Shown: positions 52,479 to 61,861 of the stretch, piece after piece
How the letters are laid out: every line of letters starts with the position of its first letter
How positions within the stretch are numbered: the stretch's first letter is position 1
Origin: Rhodobacter sp.
GTDB taxonomy: Bacteria > Pseudomonadota > Alphaproteobacteria > Rhodobacterales > Rhodobacteraceae
Length of the DNA: 64,000 bases
Direction of reading: 5' to 3'
Assembly: GCA_027489175.1 (NCBI GenBank)
Contig: JAIYAE010000027.1
Location: 1 to 64,000, forward strand
Made by a program: the position numbers and the translations under genes
Notes under the pieces: model-generated
What the model was told of the DNA's origin: nothing
Databases searched by the model: none
The model's input: only the letters and a program-made list of their open reading frames with translations

Positions 52479-52975
52479 TCACCCGAGCGTTCACTAAGGG
52501 CGACGCGGTGTCCGAAGCGGTTTATTCCCCGTGCGAGCGCTATCGCTACCTTCTGACGCGGGTCTGGGCACCGGGGCCGCGCGCCTTGTTCGTGATGCTC
52601 AACCCCTCCACCGCGACCGAGGTGCAGAATGACCCCACCGTCGAACGGTGTGAGCGGCGCGCAAGGGCGCTTGGCTTCGGGGCGTTCCGGGTGACCAACA
52701 TCTTTGCGTTCCGCGCGACCGACCCGAAAGTGATGCGCGCGGCGGCCGATCCGGTCGGCCCCGGGAACGATGCCGCAATCGTTGAAAGTGCTGGTTGGGC
52801 CGATCAGGTGGTTTGCGCCTGGGGCAACCATGGCCTCCACCTCGGGCGGGGCCGCGCGGTCGAAGCGGTGCTGCGCGCCTCTGGAGCACCACTGTTCCAT
52901 CTGGGACTGACCGGTCAGGACCAGCCACGCCACCCGCTTTACGTAGGCTATGACCAAAGGCCGCAGCCCTGGTAA
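52475..52975 (+). CDS. DUF1643 domain-containing protein
   Basis: A 166-residue protein with the DUF1643 core 'RYLLTRVWAPGPRALFVMLNPSTATEVQNDPTVERC' and 'VTNIFAFRATDP'. Function unknown. It is translationally coupled to the upstream TetR gene, so it may belong to the same regulon. Confidence 0.88.
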   Translation: MITRAFTKGDAVSEAVYSPCERYRYLLTRVWAPGPRALFVMLNPSTATEVQNDPTVERCERRARALGFGAFRVTNIFAFRATDPKVMRAAADPVGPGNDAAIVESAGWADQVVCAWGNHGLHLGRGRAVEAVLRASGAPLFHLGLTGQDQPRHPLYVGYDQRPQPW

Positions 52976-52981
52976 GGCCGG

Positions 52982-53986
52982 TCAGGCCGCTGACAGGCGG
53001 ATGTCGTCCAGCCGCACGGCGCTGCCTTGAACGGTAGCCACCGGCGACCCATCCAGCAGGATGGTGCTTTGCCCGCCATCATCGCTGGTTTCCAGCGTCA
53101 GGGCAGGGTCGGGATGGGCGGCAGGGTCATACATGATGATCAGTTGGTCCCGGTCGGCGTCATAGTCCGAGATATGGGCAACGCCGCCATCGGTCAGCCA
53201 GTCCTGCAGGACGAAATCATCATCGCCCTCACCACCCGTGGCATGGTCACCCGCGCCAAGGACCAGCGTATCATTGCCGTCACCGCCGTTCAGGAAGTCT
53301 TCGTTGAAATCGTCAACCTCGCCGTCCAGGCCGGACAGCCAGTCATTCCCGGCGTTTCCGTCCAGAATGTCGCTGCCCGCACCCGCGGCAAGCCGGTCAT
53401 CGCCAAGGCCGCCAGCCAACCAGTCATTCCCGGTGCCGCCCTCAAGCTGGTCGTTCCCCTCACCGCCCAGAAGGGTATCAACGCCGTCGCCCCCCGCCAG
53501 GCTGTCCGCGCCGGAATGCCCGGCCAGTGAATCGTTTCCGGCCGCGCCAGTCAGGCTGTCATCGCCCGCCTGCCCTTCCAGCGTATCATTGCCAAGACCG
53601 CCGGTGATCGTGTCATCGCCAGTGCCGCCCCAGACCGCGTCATTGCCATCACCGGCATCGATGCTGTCATCCCCGGCGCGGCCATCAATCAGGTCTGAAC
53701 CCGCCAGGCCGCTGATCGCATCATGGCCAAGGCCGCCTGACAGCACTTCGGCCTGATCGGTGCCGATCAGGTCCAAATCTTTGGGGTCTTCCTCATCGTC
53801 AATGTCATCCGACAGGGCGAAACCATCGGTTTCGGCGGGGGCAACTTCCTCATAGACGACCACTTCGGCGTCTTCCGCCGGATCCTCCTCCGCATTGTCC
53901 TTGTCGGAATGTGTATCCGGCGACATGACGGCATCGGCAGCAACCCCTGCCATCAGCACCCCGAAAAGACCCAGCAACGTCAGCAC
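52982..53986 (-). CDS. Small RTX-type (GGxGxDxxx) calcium-binding repeat protein
   Basis: The N-terminus MLTLLGLFGVLMAGVAADAVM is a hydrophobic anchor or signal, followed by an acidic linker and about a dozen nonapeptide repeats of the form GG-x-G-(N/D)-D-x-L-x (e.g. 'GGTGDDTITGGLGNDTLEG'), which fold into a calcium beta-roll. The C-terminal ~90 residues are non-repeat. No type I secretion genes or lipase/protease domain accompany it. 334 residues. Confidence 0.85.
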   Translation of the reverse strand: MLTLLGLFGVLMAGVAADAVMSPDTHSDKDNAEEDPAEDAEVVVYEEVAPAETDGFALSDDIDDEEDPKDLDLIGTDQAEVLSGGLGHDAISGLAGSDLIDGRAGDDSIDAGDGNDAVWGGTGDDTITGGLGNDTLEGQAGDDSLTGAAGNDSLAGHSGADSLAGGDGVDTLLGGEGNDQLEGGTGNDWLAGGLGDDRLAAGAGSDILDGNAGNDWLSGLDGEVDDFNEDFLNGGDGNDTLVLGAGDHATGGEGDDDFVLQDWLTDGGVAHISDYDADRDQLIIMYDPAAHPDPALTLETSDDGGQSTILLDGSPVATVQGSAVRLDDIRLSAA

Positions 53987-54297
53987 GTCAGCACCCCTTG
54001 CACCCCGGCCACCCCTTGGCCGTTAACCATCTTTTGCCGTTAACGATTTGAACGGTAACGGAAAACCCGTGTTTTACATATCACAGACAAGCCATCCAAA
54101 AAAGACGCCGCCATGTCCGCTGCATGGGATTCTTGTGTCAGGGTTAAGGGCCGGTGACCGCCCGCCGCGTTGAGATCAGGCTTCCCTTCTGCCCCGAATC
54201 CTCCTATACGCCCGCATCCGCAGCGTTGCGGACACCTCCAAGGGCCTTGCTGGACGACATCCCGGCCTGCGCCATCCCTCAAGCCAAGGAGACCCCG
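53987..54297. promoter_or_regulatory. Intergenic region between RTX-type gene and rpsO
   Basis: The 311-bp gap carries GTTAAC at 54022 and 54039 (17 bp apart) and CGGTAACGG at 54053. TTAACCAT (54023-54030) matches the CtrA half-site motif, suggesting cell-cycle control of the RTX-type gene. Nearer rpsO, TATACG (54205) is a weak -10 candidate, and AAGGAGACCCCG is the rpsO ribosome site. No ORF with a good start was seen. Confidence 0.45.
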
Positions 54298-54567
54298 ATG
54301 TCGATCACGGTTGAAGAAAAAGCACGCCTTATCAAGGAATACGCGACCAAAGAGAACGACACCGGCTCGCCGGAAGTTCAGGTTGCAATCCTGTCGTCGC
54401 GCATTGCCACGCTGACCGAACACTTCAAGGGCCACAAGAAAGACAACCACTCGCGTCGTGGTCTTCTGATGATGGTCGCCCAGCGCCGCAAACTGCTCGA
54501 CTACCTGAAGAAAACCAACGAAGAGCGGTATTCCACCCTCATCACCCGTCTCGGCCTGCGCCGCTAA
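54298..54567 (+). CDS. rpsO: 30S ribosomal protein S15
   Basis: Binds 16S rRNA in the central domain of the small subunit. The 89-residue sequence shows the S15 core '[36 protein letters not shown]' and '[16 protein letters not shown]'. ATG 54298 follows AAGGAGACCCCG; the ORF track start at 54154 is too early. A hairpin terminator follows; pnp and truB are not adjacent. Confidence 0.98.
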   Translation: MSITVEEKARLIKEYATKENDTGSPEVQVAILSSRIATLTEHFKGHKKDNHSRRGLLMMVAQRRKLLDYLKKTNEERYSTLITRLGLRR

Positions 54568-54590
54568 GCGCCCGCCTGACCGGTTCTGCA

Positions 54591-54621
54591 AACGCCCGCG
54601 CCCCTCAATGGCGTGGGCGTT
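54591..54621 (+). terminator. Terminator of rpsO
   Basis: AACGCCCGCGCC / GGCGTGGGCGTT pairs over 12 bases with one G-U, loop CCTCAAT, followed by CTGCTGTTC. Confidence 0.75.
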
Positions 54622-54635
54622 CTGCTGTTCAATGC

Positions 54636-54665
54636 CTTGAGAAGCCCGCCCACCCCGGCCATATA
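54636..54665 (+). promoter_or_regulatory. Candidate heat-shock (sigma-32/RpoH) promoter of hslV
   Basis: CTTGAGA, 14 bp, GGCCATATA resembles the sigma-32 consensus (CTTGAAA / CCCCATNTA) and ends 19 bp before the hslV ATG. It can also be read as a sigma-70 pair TTGAGA-N17-CATATA. Confidence 0.5.
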
Positions 54666-54684
54666 GATGCAAACGGAGGGTTCG

Positions 54685-55242
54685 ATGGCCGAAGACAAAT
54701 TCCCCGGCTGGCACGGCACCACGATCCTCGCGGTCCGCCGCGGCGGTGAGGTGGTCGTGGCAGGCGACGGCCAGGTCTCGCTGGGCCAAACCGTCATCAA
54801 GGGCACCGCCCGCAAGGTCCGCCGCCTGTCCCCCGGCGGCAAGGACGTGGTCTGCGGTTTCGCCGGGTCCACTGCGGACGCTTTCACCCTTCTGGAGCGG
54901 TTGGAGAAGAAGCTTGAGGCCGCCCCCGGCCAGCTTGCCCGCGCCTGCGTTGACCTCGCCAAGGACTGGCGCATGGACAAATACTTGCGGAACCTTGAGG
55001 CGATGCTGATCGTGACCGATGGGAAAGACCTGTTCGTCATCACCGGCGCGGGTGACGTGCTTGAGCCGGAACATGACATCGCCGCCATCGGCTCGGGTGG
55101 GAATTTCGCCCTTGCCGCTGCCCGTGGCCTCATGGCCACCGACCTGCCCGCCGAAGACATCGCCCGCCGCGCCATGGCCATCGCGGCGGACATCTGCGTC
55201 TACACCAATGGCAACCTTACCGTGGAACGGATCAAAGCATGA
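54685..55242 (+). CDS. hslV: ATP-dependent protease subunit HslV
   Basis: Proteasome-like threonine peptidase that works with HslU on misfolded proteins. The mature N-terminal Thr lies in '[13 protein letters not shown]', so an 11-residue propeptide ([11 protein letters not shown]) must be removed; in E. coli only Met is lost. '[13 protein letters not shown]' and '[15 protein letters not shown]' are family blocks. Start 54685 after ACGGAGGGTTCG; 185 residues. Overlaps the next gene by 4 bp. Confidence 0.95.
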   Translation: MAEDKFPGWHGTTILAVRRGGEVVVAGDGQVSLGQTVIKGTARKVRRLSPGGKDVVCGFAGSTADAFTLLERLEKKLEAAPGQLARACVDLAKDWRMDKYLRNLEAMLIVTDGKDLFVITGAGDVLEPEHDIAAIGSGGNFALAAARGLMATDLPAEDIARRAMAIAADICVYTNGNLTVERIKA

Positions 55243-56321
55243 GCTTTACCTTCGAAGACTTGCGCGCCGCCGTCGCCTCGGGCGTGCTGACCGAGGCGCA
55301 GGCCGCCTCTGTCACTGCCCTTGCCAATGACCGCGCCGGCAAACGCGCCGCCATGCCGGCCGAGGATGAGCCCTTTGAATTCTTCCGCGGCTTCTCGGAA
55401 ATCTTCGTGTCGATCGGCCTTGTCATCCTTCTGGCCGGGATCGCAGCCATGCTGGCCTGGTTTGGGGGCGTGGCGCTGATGTCGGTCCTGCCGCTGATCT
55501 GCGCCGTGATCTGCTGGTGGTGGGCGGGCTACTTCACCTTGAAGCGCCGGATGAACCTGCCGTCCATGGTGCTGGCCACGGCTTTTGGCGGCGGCATCTA
55601 CCTTTCGGCCATAACCATTCTGGGCCAGGCGGGCATTGGGCTGCGGGCGGTGGTGGTGATTGCCTTCGTGCTGGCAGCGCTTGGCATGGGCTTTTGGTAT
55701 CGCCGGTTCCGGCTGCCGTTTTCGGCTTTCATCCTTGGGCTCTTTGTCCTTGGTGCCGTCTACACCCTGACCGCATCGGTCGATGCGCTGGGCGGTTTCG
55801 TCGCGGGAAGCCGGGGCGGCATGGGCGGGCTTTTCGACCTGCGCGAAAGCCCGCAATTCGCCACGGCAACGCTCCTGTTCGGCATCGTCGTCTTCATCGC
55901 CGCCATGTGGTTTGACACGCGTGACCCCCACCGCCTTGGCCGCCATGCCGCCACGGCCTTCTGGCTGCATATGCTGGCAGCACCGGCGCTGGTGAACACC
56001 GTGGCGCTGACGCTGTACAACTCGGGCGGTGCCGGGGGGATCGGGCTTTTGATCGTGGCGCTGGTCATCATCACCGTCCTCGCCCTTGTGATTGACCGCC
56101 GTTCCTTCCTGACCGCCGCCATTGCCTACATCGCCCTGGTCTTGGCCTGGGTTGTCGGTGACACCGGCAATTTTGGCACCTGGACCTTCATCCTGATTGC
56201 CCTGGGCGGCCTGATCACCGCGATCGGCACCTGGTGGGTGCAGCTGCGCGCCGTTGTCATGCGCATCCTGCCGAACTTCCCCGGAAAATCCCGCCTGCCG
56301 CCCTATGGATCGACCGAATGA
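55239..56321 (+). CDS. Polytopic membrane protein of unknown function (DUF2157-like)
   Basis: A 360-residue protein with an N-terminal cytoplasmic segment ('[27 protein letters not shown]') and about ten hydrophobic helices. The N-terminal helix pair and early '[20 protein letters not shown]' resemble DUF2157 membrane proteins, but the match is loose. It is embedded between hslV and hslU with ATGA overlaps on both sides, an unusual interruption of hslVU. Confidence 0.72.
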   Translation: MSFTFEDLRAAVASGVLTEAQAASVTALANDRAGKRAAMPAEDEPFEFFRGFSEIFVSIGLVILLAGIAAMLAWFGGVALMSVLPLICAVICWWWAGYFTLKRRMNLPSMVLATAFGGGIYLSAITILGQAGIGLRAVVVIAFVLAALGMGFWYRRFRLPFSAFILGLFVLGAVYTLTASVDALGGFVAGSRGGMGGLFDLRESPQFATATLLFGIVVFIAAMWFDTRDPHRLGRHAATAFWLHMLAAPALVNTVALTLYNSGGAGGIGLLIVALVIITVLALVIDRRSFLTAAIAYIALVLAWVVGDTGNFGTWTFILIALGGLITAIGTWWVQLRAVVMRILPNFPGKSRLPPYGSTE

Positions 56322-57613
56322 CCGACCTCACCCCGCGCGAGATTGTGTCCGAGCTTGACCGTTTCATCATCGGTCAGGCCGATGCCAAACGCGCCGTCGC
56401 CGTCGCCCTGCGCAACCGCTGGCGCCGCAAACGCCTTGGTGATGACCTGCGGGATGAGGTTTACCCGAAGAACATTCTGATGATCGGCCCAACCGGCGTC
56501 GGCAAGACCGAGATCAGCCGCCGCCTTGCCAAACTCGCGAAAGCGCCCTTCCTCAAGGTCGAGGCGACGAAATTTACCGAAGTCGGCTACGTCGGTCGCG
56601 ATGTTGACAGCATCATCCGTGATCTTGTCGACGTGGCAATGACCGACACCCGCGCCCAGATGCGCGACGACGTGAAGGCCCGCGCCCAGAAAGCCGCCGA
56701 AGATCGCGTGATCGAGGCCATCGCCGGAAAGGATGCCCGCGAACAAACCCGGGATATGTTCCGCGCCAAGCTGAACAAGGGTGAGCTTGACGATACCCTG
56801 ATCGATCTGGACGTCCCCGACGCCTCGCCCATGCCGATGGGCTTTGGCATGCCGGGGATGGAAACCCAGATGCAGGGGCTTCAGGACCTGTTCAAGGCGT
56901 TCGGCGGCAAGACCAGCCGCAAGCGTCTGACCGTCGCGCAAAGTTATGACATCCTGATCGGGCAAGAGGCTGACAAGCTTTTGGACGACGAAGCCGTGCG
57001 CACCGCGGCACTTGAGGCGGTTCAGGAAAACGGCATCGTCTTCCTGGATGAGATCGACAAGATCTGCGCCCGCTCTGACGCGCGCGGGGCCGACGTCAGC
57101 CGCGAAGGTGTTCAGCGTGACCTTCTGCCGCTGATCGAAGGGACCACGGTCAGCACCAAGCACGGCCCGGTGAAGACCGACCACATCCTTTTCATCGCCT
57201 CGGGTGCCTTCCACATCGCCAAACCCTCGGACCTCTTGCCCGAACTGCAGGGCCGCCTGCCAATCCGGGTTGAGCTTCAGCCTCTGACCGAGGCCGATTT
57301 CGTCCGCATCCTGACCGAGACGGAAAATGCCCTCACCCGCCAATACGCCGCCCTGATGGGAACCGAAGAGGTGACAGTCACTTTCACCCCAGATGGCATC
57401 GCCGCCTTGGCAAACATCGCCGCCGAGGTGAACCGAAGCATCGAAAACATCGGTGCCCGCCGGCTTTACACGGTGATGGAGCGTGTCTTCGAAGACCTCA
57501 GCTTCCACGCCCCGGACCGGGGCGGGCAATCGGTGACCGTCGATGCCACCTTTGTCGAGACCAACCTCGGCGCATTGTCGCGCTCGGCCGACCTGTCACG
57601 CTACGTGCTCTGA
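56318..57613 (+). CDS. hslU: ATP-dependent protease ATPase subunit HslU
   Basis: AAA+ unfoldase that feeds substrates to HslV. Walker A '[15 protein letters not shown]', the pore motif 'GYVGRD', the I-domain (~residues 110-230) and Walker B '[10 protein letters not shown]' are intact, and the protein ends 'LSRYVL', the C-terminal tail that docks into HslV. 431 residues. ATG overlaps the preceding stop (ATGA). Confidence 0.97.
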   Translation: MTDLTPREIVSELDRFIIGQADAKRAVAVALRNRWRRKRLGDDLRDEVYPKNILMIGPTGVGKTEISRRLAKLAKAPFLKVEATKFTEVGYVGRDVDSIIRDLVDVAMTDTRAQMRDDVKARAQKAAEDRVIEAIAGKDAREQTRDMFRAKLNKGELDDTLIDLDVPDASPMPMGFGMPGMETQMQGLQDLFKAFGGKTSRKRLTVAQSYDILIGQEADKLLDDEAVRTAALEAVQENGIVFLDEIDKICARSDARGADVSREGVQRDLLPLIEGTTVSTKHGPVKTDHILFIASGAFHIAKPSDLLPELQGRLPIRVELQPLTEADFVRILTETENALTRQYAALMGTEEVTVTFTPDGIAALANIAAEVNRSIENIGARRLYTVMERVFEDLSFHAPDRGGQSVTVDATFVETNLGALSRSADLSRYVL

Positions 57614-57619
57614 CAGACG

Positions 57620-58003
57620 CTACTGTGCGCCCGAAAGGGCGCTCAGATGCGTGTGTTTGAAGGCGTCGCTGTATTTCAGGCCATAGCCCGCCATGCGGTC
57701 CATGCCGACATGCGCCAGCCAGATCAGCCCAACAGCCAGCATCGCCTGATGGGCAAGCACAAGACCCAGGCCGATCAGTGCAAAGGGCACGACCGTTGTG
57801 TGTCCCAGATTGTACAGCATGGCCCCCAGCCGCGGATTGCGCAGATACCCCAGCATGAAAAGGTCGGGCGCCAGGATCAGCAGGGCAAACAGCCCCCAAC
57901 TCGCGCCCACCTCGGCATAGGCTACCGTGGCAACGGCAAACAGCGCCAGGCCCTCGGCCCGCAGGATCAGGTTCGGCACGTCACGCACAACACCATTGGT
58001 CAT
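57620..58003 (-). CDS. DUF4260 family membrane protein
   Basis: A 127-residue small membrane protein with four hydrophobic segments and the family pattern 'LRAEGLALFAVATVAY', 'APDLFMLGYL', 'YNLGHTTVVP' and 'HVGMDRMAGYGLKY'. Start 58003 after AACCAAGGAGACTGAGA. Function unknown. It is divergent from a LysR regulator that may control it. Confidence 0.87.
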   Translation of the reverse strand: MTNGVVRDVPNLILRAEGLALFAVATVAYAEVGASWGLFALLILAPDLFMLGYLRNPRLGAMLYNLGHTTVVPFALIGLGLVLAHQAMLAVGLIWLAHVGMDRMAGYGLKYSDAFKHTHLSALSGAQ

Positions 58004-58112
58004 TCTCAGTCTCCTTGGTTCATCGTCACCTCTGTTGATGACCCGCTCAATCTGACTGATCGCTGGCCTAATCACGATTGTCGATCTCTGACCACTAGCC
58101 TATAAAAACTTT

Positions 58113-58982
58113 ATGAACCTCAGCCCTGCCAACTGGGAGCTTTTCGCCGCCTATCTTGCGGTTTGCCGCTGCAACAGCCTTTCGGCTGCGGCGCGCCAGT
58201 TGGGCCTGTCGCAGCCCACCGTCCGCCGTCAGATCGAGGCGCTGGAATCGCTTGTCGGTGCCGCCCTTTTCACCCGGTCGCCCTCCGGGCTGACACCCAT
58301 TGCCGGCCACAGCGCCCTCATGGCCCAGGCCCAGTCGATGGAGGCTGCCGCCATGGCCTTCGCCCGCCTTGCATCCGGTGCGGCGGACGATGTGGCAGGT
58401 TCAGTCCGGCTCTCATGCAGCCGCGTCTATGGGGTCGAGATCCTGCCGCCGATCCTTGCCGACCTGCACCAGCACTGGCCCGCGCTGGAGGTTGAGCTTG
58501 TGCCAACCAATGACGTCTCGAACCTCCTCCGCCGCGATGCCGACATTGCCGTCCGGCTGACCCCACCCCGGCAAGAGGCGCTGATTGCCCGCAAGGTCGC
58601 GCCGATGCGCGTCGGCTTCTATGCGGCCCCGTCGCTTGCCGCGCGGCTGGACGGAATGGACTATACCGCCCTTGCCGCGACCGGCCTGATGATCGGCCAG
58701 GACCGGGACGACAGCCTTTCCACCGGCCTGCGCCAGCTTGGGCTTGCCCCGCCGCAGCGCACCGTCTTTCGCTGCGATGACGACCTTGCGCAACTTGCCG
58801 CGATCCGGCACGGGATCGGCTTCGGGATCTGCCAGGTTGTGATCGGGGACAGGTCGGGGCTGGTCAGGCTGTTGCCCAACCTTACGCCCACGTATGACGC
58901 GTGGGTCCTGATGCATGAAGACCAACGTCGCCTCGCCCGCACCCGCACAGTCTTTGACGCCCTGGTCGCGGGGCTTGCATGA
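58113..58982 (+). CDS. LysR-family transcriptional regulator
   Basis: N-terminal HTH 'FAAYLAVCRCNSLSAAARQLGLSQPTVRRQIEALESLVGAALFTRSPSGL' and a C-terminal periplasmic-binding-like effector domain; 289 residues. No ribosome site precedes ATG 58113, and TATAAA lies only 8-13 bp upstream, so the mRNA may be leaderless. LysR proteins usually control a divergent neighbour, here the DUF4260 gene. Confidence 0.92.
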   Translation: MNLSPANWELFAAYLAVCRCNSLSAAARQLGLSQPTVRRQIEALESLVGAALFTRSPSGLTPIAGHSALMAQAQSMEAAAMAFARLASGAADDVAGSVRLSCSRVYGVEILPPILADLHQHWPALEVELVPTNDVSNLLRRDADIAVRLTPPRQEALIARKVAPMRVGFYAAPSLAARLDGMDYTALAATGLMIGQDRDDSLSTGLRQLGLAPPQRTVFRCDDDLAQLAAIRHGIGFGICQVVIGDRSGLVRLLPNLTPTYDAWVLMHEDQRRLARTRTVFDALVAGLA

Positions 58983-59073
58983 AATGCGCCCCGTTCAAAA
59001 ACTGCCGCCCGGCAAACATTAAGAGATCCTGAATGTCTGAAGCCAACCCCTTGAAATCAATAGCGTCGGGAAA

Positions 59074-59091
59074 GTGCCCAGGCCTGGGCAC
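59074..59091. promoter_or_regulatory. Perfect 18-bp palindrome upstream of mutS
   Basis: GTGCCCAGGCCTGGGCAC lies between the LysR stop and the mutS start. It could be a terminator for the LysR gene (a C-rich rather than T-rich run follows) or a protein-binding site. Confidence 0.5.
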
Positions 59092-59148
59092 CCCCTTCCC
59101 CGCGGGCCGCCCAACCGATACTCTCCCCCCACCACCGGGGGAAGCGAA

Positions 59149-61779
59149 GTGACAGAAGACACCGTCACGCCAATGATGGCGCAGTATCTGGAGATCAAGG
59201 CCCGGAACCCCGGCGCCCTCCTATTCTACCGGATGGGCGACTTCTATGAGATGTTCTTCGACGACGCCGTTGCCGCAGCCGCAGCCCTCGACATCGCCCT
59301 GACGAAACGCGGTTTCCACCTTGGCGAACCCATCGCCATGTGTGGCGTCCCGGTCCATTCCGCAGAAGGCTACCTTCTCACCCTGATCCGCAAGGGCTTC
59401 CGCGTCGCCATCGCCGAACAGCTGGAAGACCCGGCCGAAGCGAAGAAGCGCGGCTATAAGGCCGTGGTGAAACGCGACGTCGTCCGCCTCGTCACCCCCG
59501 GCACCCTGACCGAGGATTCCCTCCTCGAAGCCCGCCGCCACAACTTCCTCGCCGCTTTCGCCGAGGTGCGTGATACGGGCGCCCTTGCCTGGGCCGATAT
59601 CTCCACCGGTGAGTTTCGGGTGATGCCATCTTCATTGGTAAGGCTTGGCCCTGACCTCGCCCGGATCGCTCCGCGGGAACTGCTTCTCAGCGAAGCACGA
59701 GAGCGGGAAATCGTCTCTAACATTGCCGAAACCGGCGTTTCCATCACCCCCCTGTCGCGTGGCAGCTTTGATTCCGCCAATGCCGACCAGCGCCTGTGCC
59801 AGCTGTTCAACGTGGCCTCACTGGACGCATTCGGCAGTTTCGACCGGGCCGAAGTCGCCGCCATGGGCGCGCTGATCGACTATCTGCACCTTACGCAGCG
59901 CGGCCACATGCCCCTCCTCCGCCCCCCGGTGCGTGAGGCTTTGGGCGGCACCATGCAGATCGACGCCGCCACTCGCCGCAATCTGGAACTGACGCAGGCG
60001 CTATCCGGCGGTCGCGATGGCTCCCTTCTGGCCGCCGTTGACCGCACGGTCACTGCTGGCGGTGCGCGATTGCTGGAGCGTCGCCTTTCGGCCCCCTCGC
60101 TTGACCTTGGCGTGATCCGCGGCCGGCAAGCCGCCCTCGCCTATCTCCTTGAAGCCCCCAGCTTGCGGGACCAGTTGCGCCAGGCCCTTCGCCGTGTGCC
60201 AGACATCGACCGCGCGCTTTCCCGACTGGCGCTTGACCGCGATGGCCCCCGCGACCTGACCGCCATCCGCGCCGGTCTTGAACAGGCTGCCCAGATCGCG
60301 GGCCTGCTGACCCAAGCCCCGCCGCTTCTGGCCGACGCCGCCACCGCCCTTATCGGCCATGGCGCGCTGGTGGACCTTCTGACCAAGGCGCTTGTAGCCG
60401 AACCCCCGCTGCTGACACGCGACGGTGGCTTCATCGCGCCAGGCTATGATGCCGAATTGGACGACACCCGCGCCTTGCGCGATGAAGGCCGCGGCGTGAT
60501 TGGCCGGATGCAGGCGGAATATGTCGACCAGACCGGCATCCAAAGCCTGAAGATCAAGCACAACAACGTGCTGGGCTACTTCATCGAGGTGACGACCACC
60601 CATGAAGACCGCATGCGCGCGCTGCCCGAAACCTTCATCCACCGCCAGACCACCGCCGGTCAGGTGCGCTTTACCACCCTTCCCCTTAGCGATCTGGAAA
60701 CCCGCATCCTGAACGCCGGCAACCATGCGCTTGAGATTGAAAAACGTCACTATCATGGCCTAAAAGCCCAAACTCTGGACCAAGCCGCCCCCATCGCCCA
60801 AGCCGCCCGCGCCCTGGCCGAGATCGACCTTGCCGCCGCTTTCGCCGACCTTTCCGCGGATGAGGTCTGGTGCGAACCCCAGATTGACGACAGCCGTGCT
60901 TTCCAGATCACCGGCGGCCGGCACCCCGTGGTGGAACGCGCGCTGCGCCTGCAGGGGGGCACGCCCTTCGTGGCCAACGACTGCCACCTTGCCGAAGCAA
61001 CGACCCCCGCCATCTGGCTGCTGACCGGGCCAAACATGGCCGGCAAATCCACCTTCCTGCGCCAGAACGCGCTGATCGCGCTCCTTGCCCAGTCCGGCGC
61101 GCACGTCCCCGCCACCAGCGCCCGGATTGGCCTTGTCAGCCAGCTTTTCAGCCGCGTGGGCGCGTCCGACGACCTTGCGCGGGGCCGCTCGACCTTCATG
61201 GTTGAAATGGTCGAAACCGCCGCCATCCTGAACCAGGCCGACGACCGCGCGCTGGTGATCCTGGACGAAATCGGCCGTGGCACCGCCACCTACGACGGCC
61301 TCTCCATCGCCTGGGCCACGCTGGAGCATCTGCATGAGGTGAACCGCTGCCGGGCCCTCTTCGCGACGCATTACCATGAGATGACAGCCCTGGCGGGCAA
61401 GCTGACCGGTGTGGAAAACGCCACCGTCACCGTCAAGGAATGGGAAGGCGACGTGATCTTCCTGCATGAAGTGCGCAAGGGCGCCGCCGACCGGTCCTAC
61501 GGAGTGCAAGTCGCGCGGCTGGCGGGCCTGCCGCCCTCGGTCATCGACCGCGCCGAGGTGGTGCTGGAGGCGCTGGAGAAAGGCGAACGCGAAGGCGGGT
61601 CACAAAAGGCGTTGATCGACGATCTGCCCTTGTTCCGCGCCCTGCCGCCGCAAGCCCCGCGCCCGGTCAAGCAAGACTCACAGGTCGAGGCCCGTCTGCG
61701 CGAGATCCACCCGGATGAATTGACACCGATGGAAGCGCTGCGGCTGATCTATGAACTGAAGCAAGCCACTAAAGCTTAA
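59149..61779 (+). CDS. mutS: DNA mismatch repair protein MutS
   Basis: Recognises mismatches after replication. The N-terminal mismatch-contact Phe-x-Glu lies in 'RMGDFYEMF', Walker A is 'TGPNMAGKSTFLRQ', Walker B 'VILDEIGRGTATYDG', and 'GVQVARLAGLP' marks the C-terminal dimer region. I use GTG 59149 (TEDTVTPMMAQYLEIK) after GGGGGAAGCGAA; the upstream in-frame Met lies in the palindrome. 876 residues. MutL is not adjacent. Confidence 0.95.
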   Translation: MTEDTVTPMMAQYLEIKARNPGALLFYRMGDFYEMFFDDAVAAAAALDIALTKRGFHLGEPIAMCGVPVHSAEGYLLTLIRKGFRVAIAEQLEDPAEAKKRGYKAVVKRDVVRLVTPGTLTEDSLLEARRHNFLAAFAEVRDTGALAWADISTGEFRVMPSSLVRLGPDLARIAPRELLLSEAREREIVSNIAETGVSITPLSRGSFDSANADQRLCQLFNVASLDAFGSFDRAEVAAMGALIDYLHLTQRGHMPLLRPPVREALGGTMQIDAATRRNLELTQALSGGRDGSLLAAVDRTVTAGGARLLERRLSAPSLDLGVIRGRQAALAYLLEAPSLRDQLRQALRRVPDIDRALSRLALDRDGPRDLTAIRAGLEQAAQIAGLLTQAPPLLADAATALIGHGALVDLLTKALVAEPPLLTRDGGFIAPGYDAELDDTRALRDEGRGVIGRMQAEYVDQTGIQSLKIKHNNVLGYFIEVTTTHEDRMRALPETFIHRQTTAGQVRFTTLPLSDLETRILNAGNHALEIEKRHYHGLKAQTLDQAAPIAQAARALAEIDLAAAFADLSADEVWCEPQIDDSRAFQITGGRHPVVERALRLQGGTPFVANDCHLAEATTPAIWLLTGPNMAGKSTFLRQNALIALLAQSGAHVPATSARIGLVSQLFSRVGASDDLARGRSTFMVEMVETAAILNQADDRALVILDEIGRGTATYDGLSIAWATLEHLHEVNRCRALFATHYHEMTALAGKLTGVENATVTVKEWEGDVIFLHEVRKGAADRSYGVQVARLAGLPPSVIDRAEVVLEALEKGEREGGSQKALIDDLPLFRALPPQAPRPVKQDSQVEARLREIHPDELTPMEALRLIYELKQATKA

Positions 61780-61822
61780 CTAAAGTTTGGCTTTCTCTTC
61801 CCCAAATATCCTCGGGTGAGGT

Positions 61823-61849
61823 CCGGAGAGGGCAGACAGCCCTCTCCGG
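61823..61849. terminator. Terminator between mutS and grpE
   Basis: CCGGAGAGGGC-AGACA-GCCCTCTCCGG is a perfect 11-bp stem in the gap between convergent genes. On the minus strand it is trailed by CCGAGGATATTTGGGG, the same tail as other hairpins in this window. Confidence 0.8.
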
Positions 61850-61861
61850 GGTCGGGGTCAA

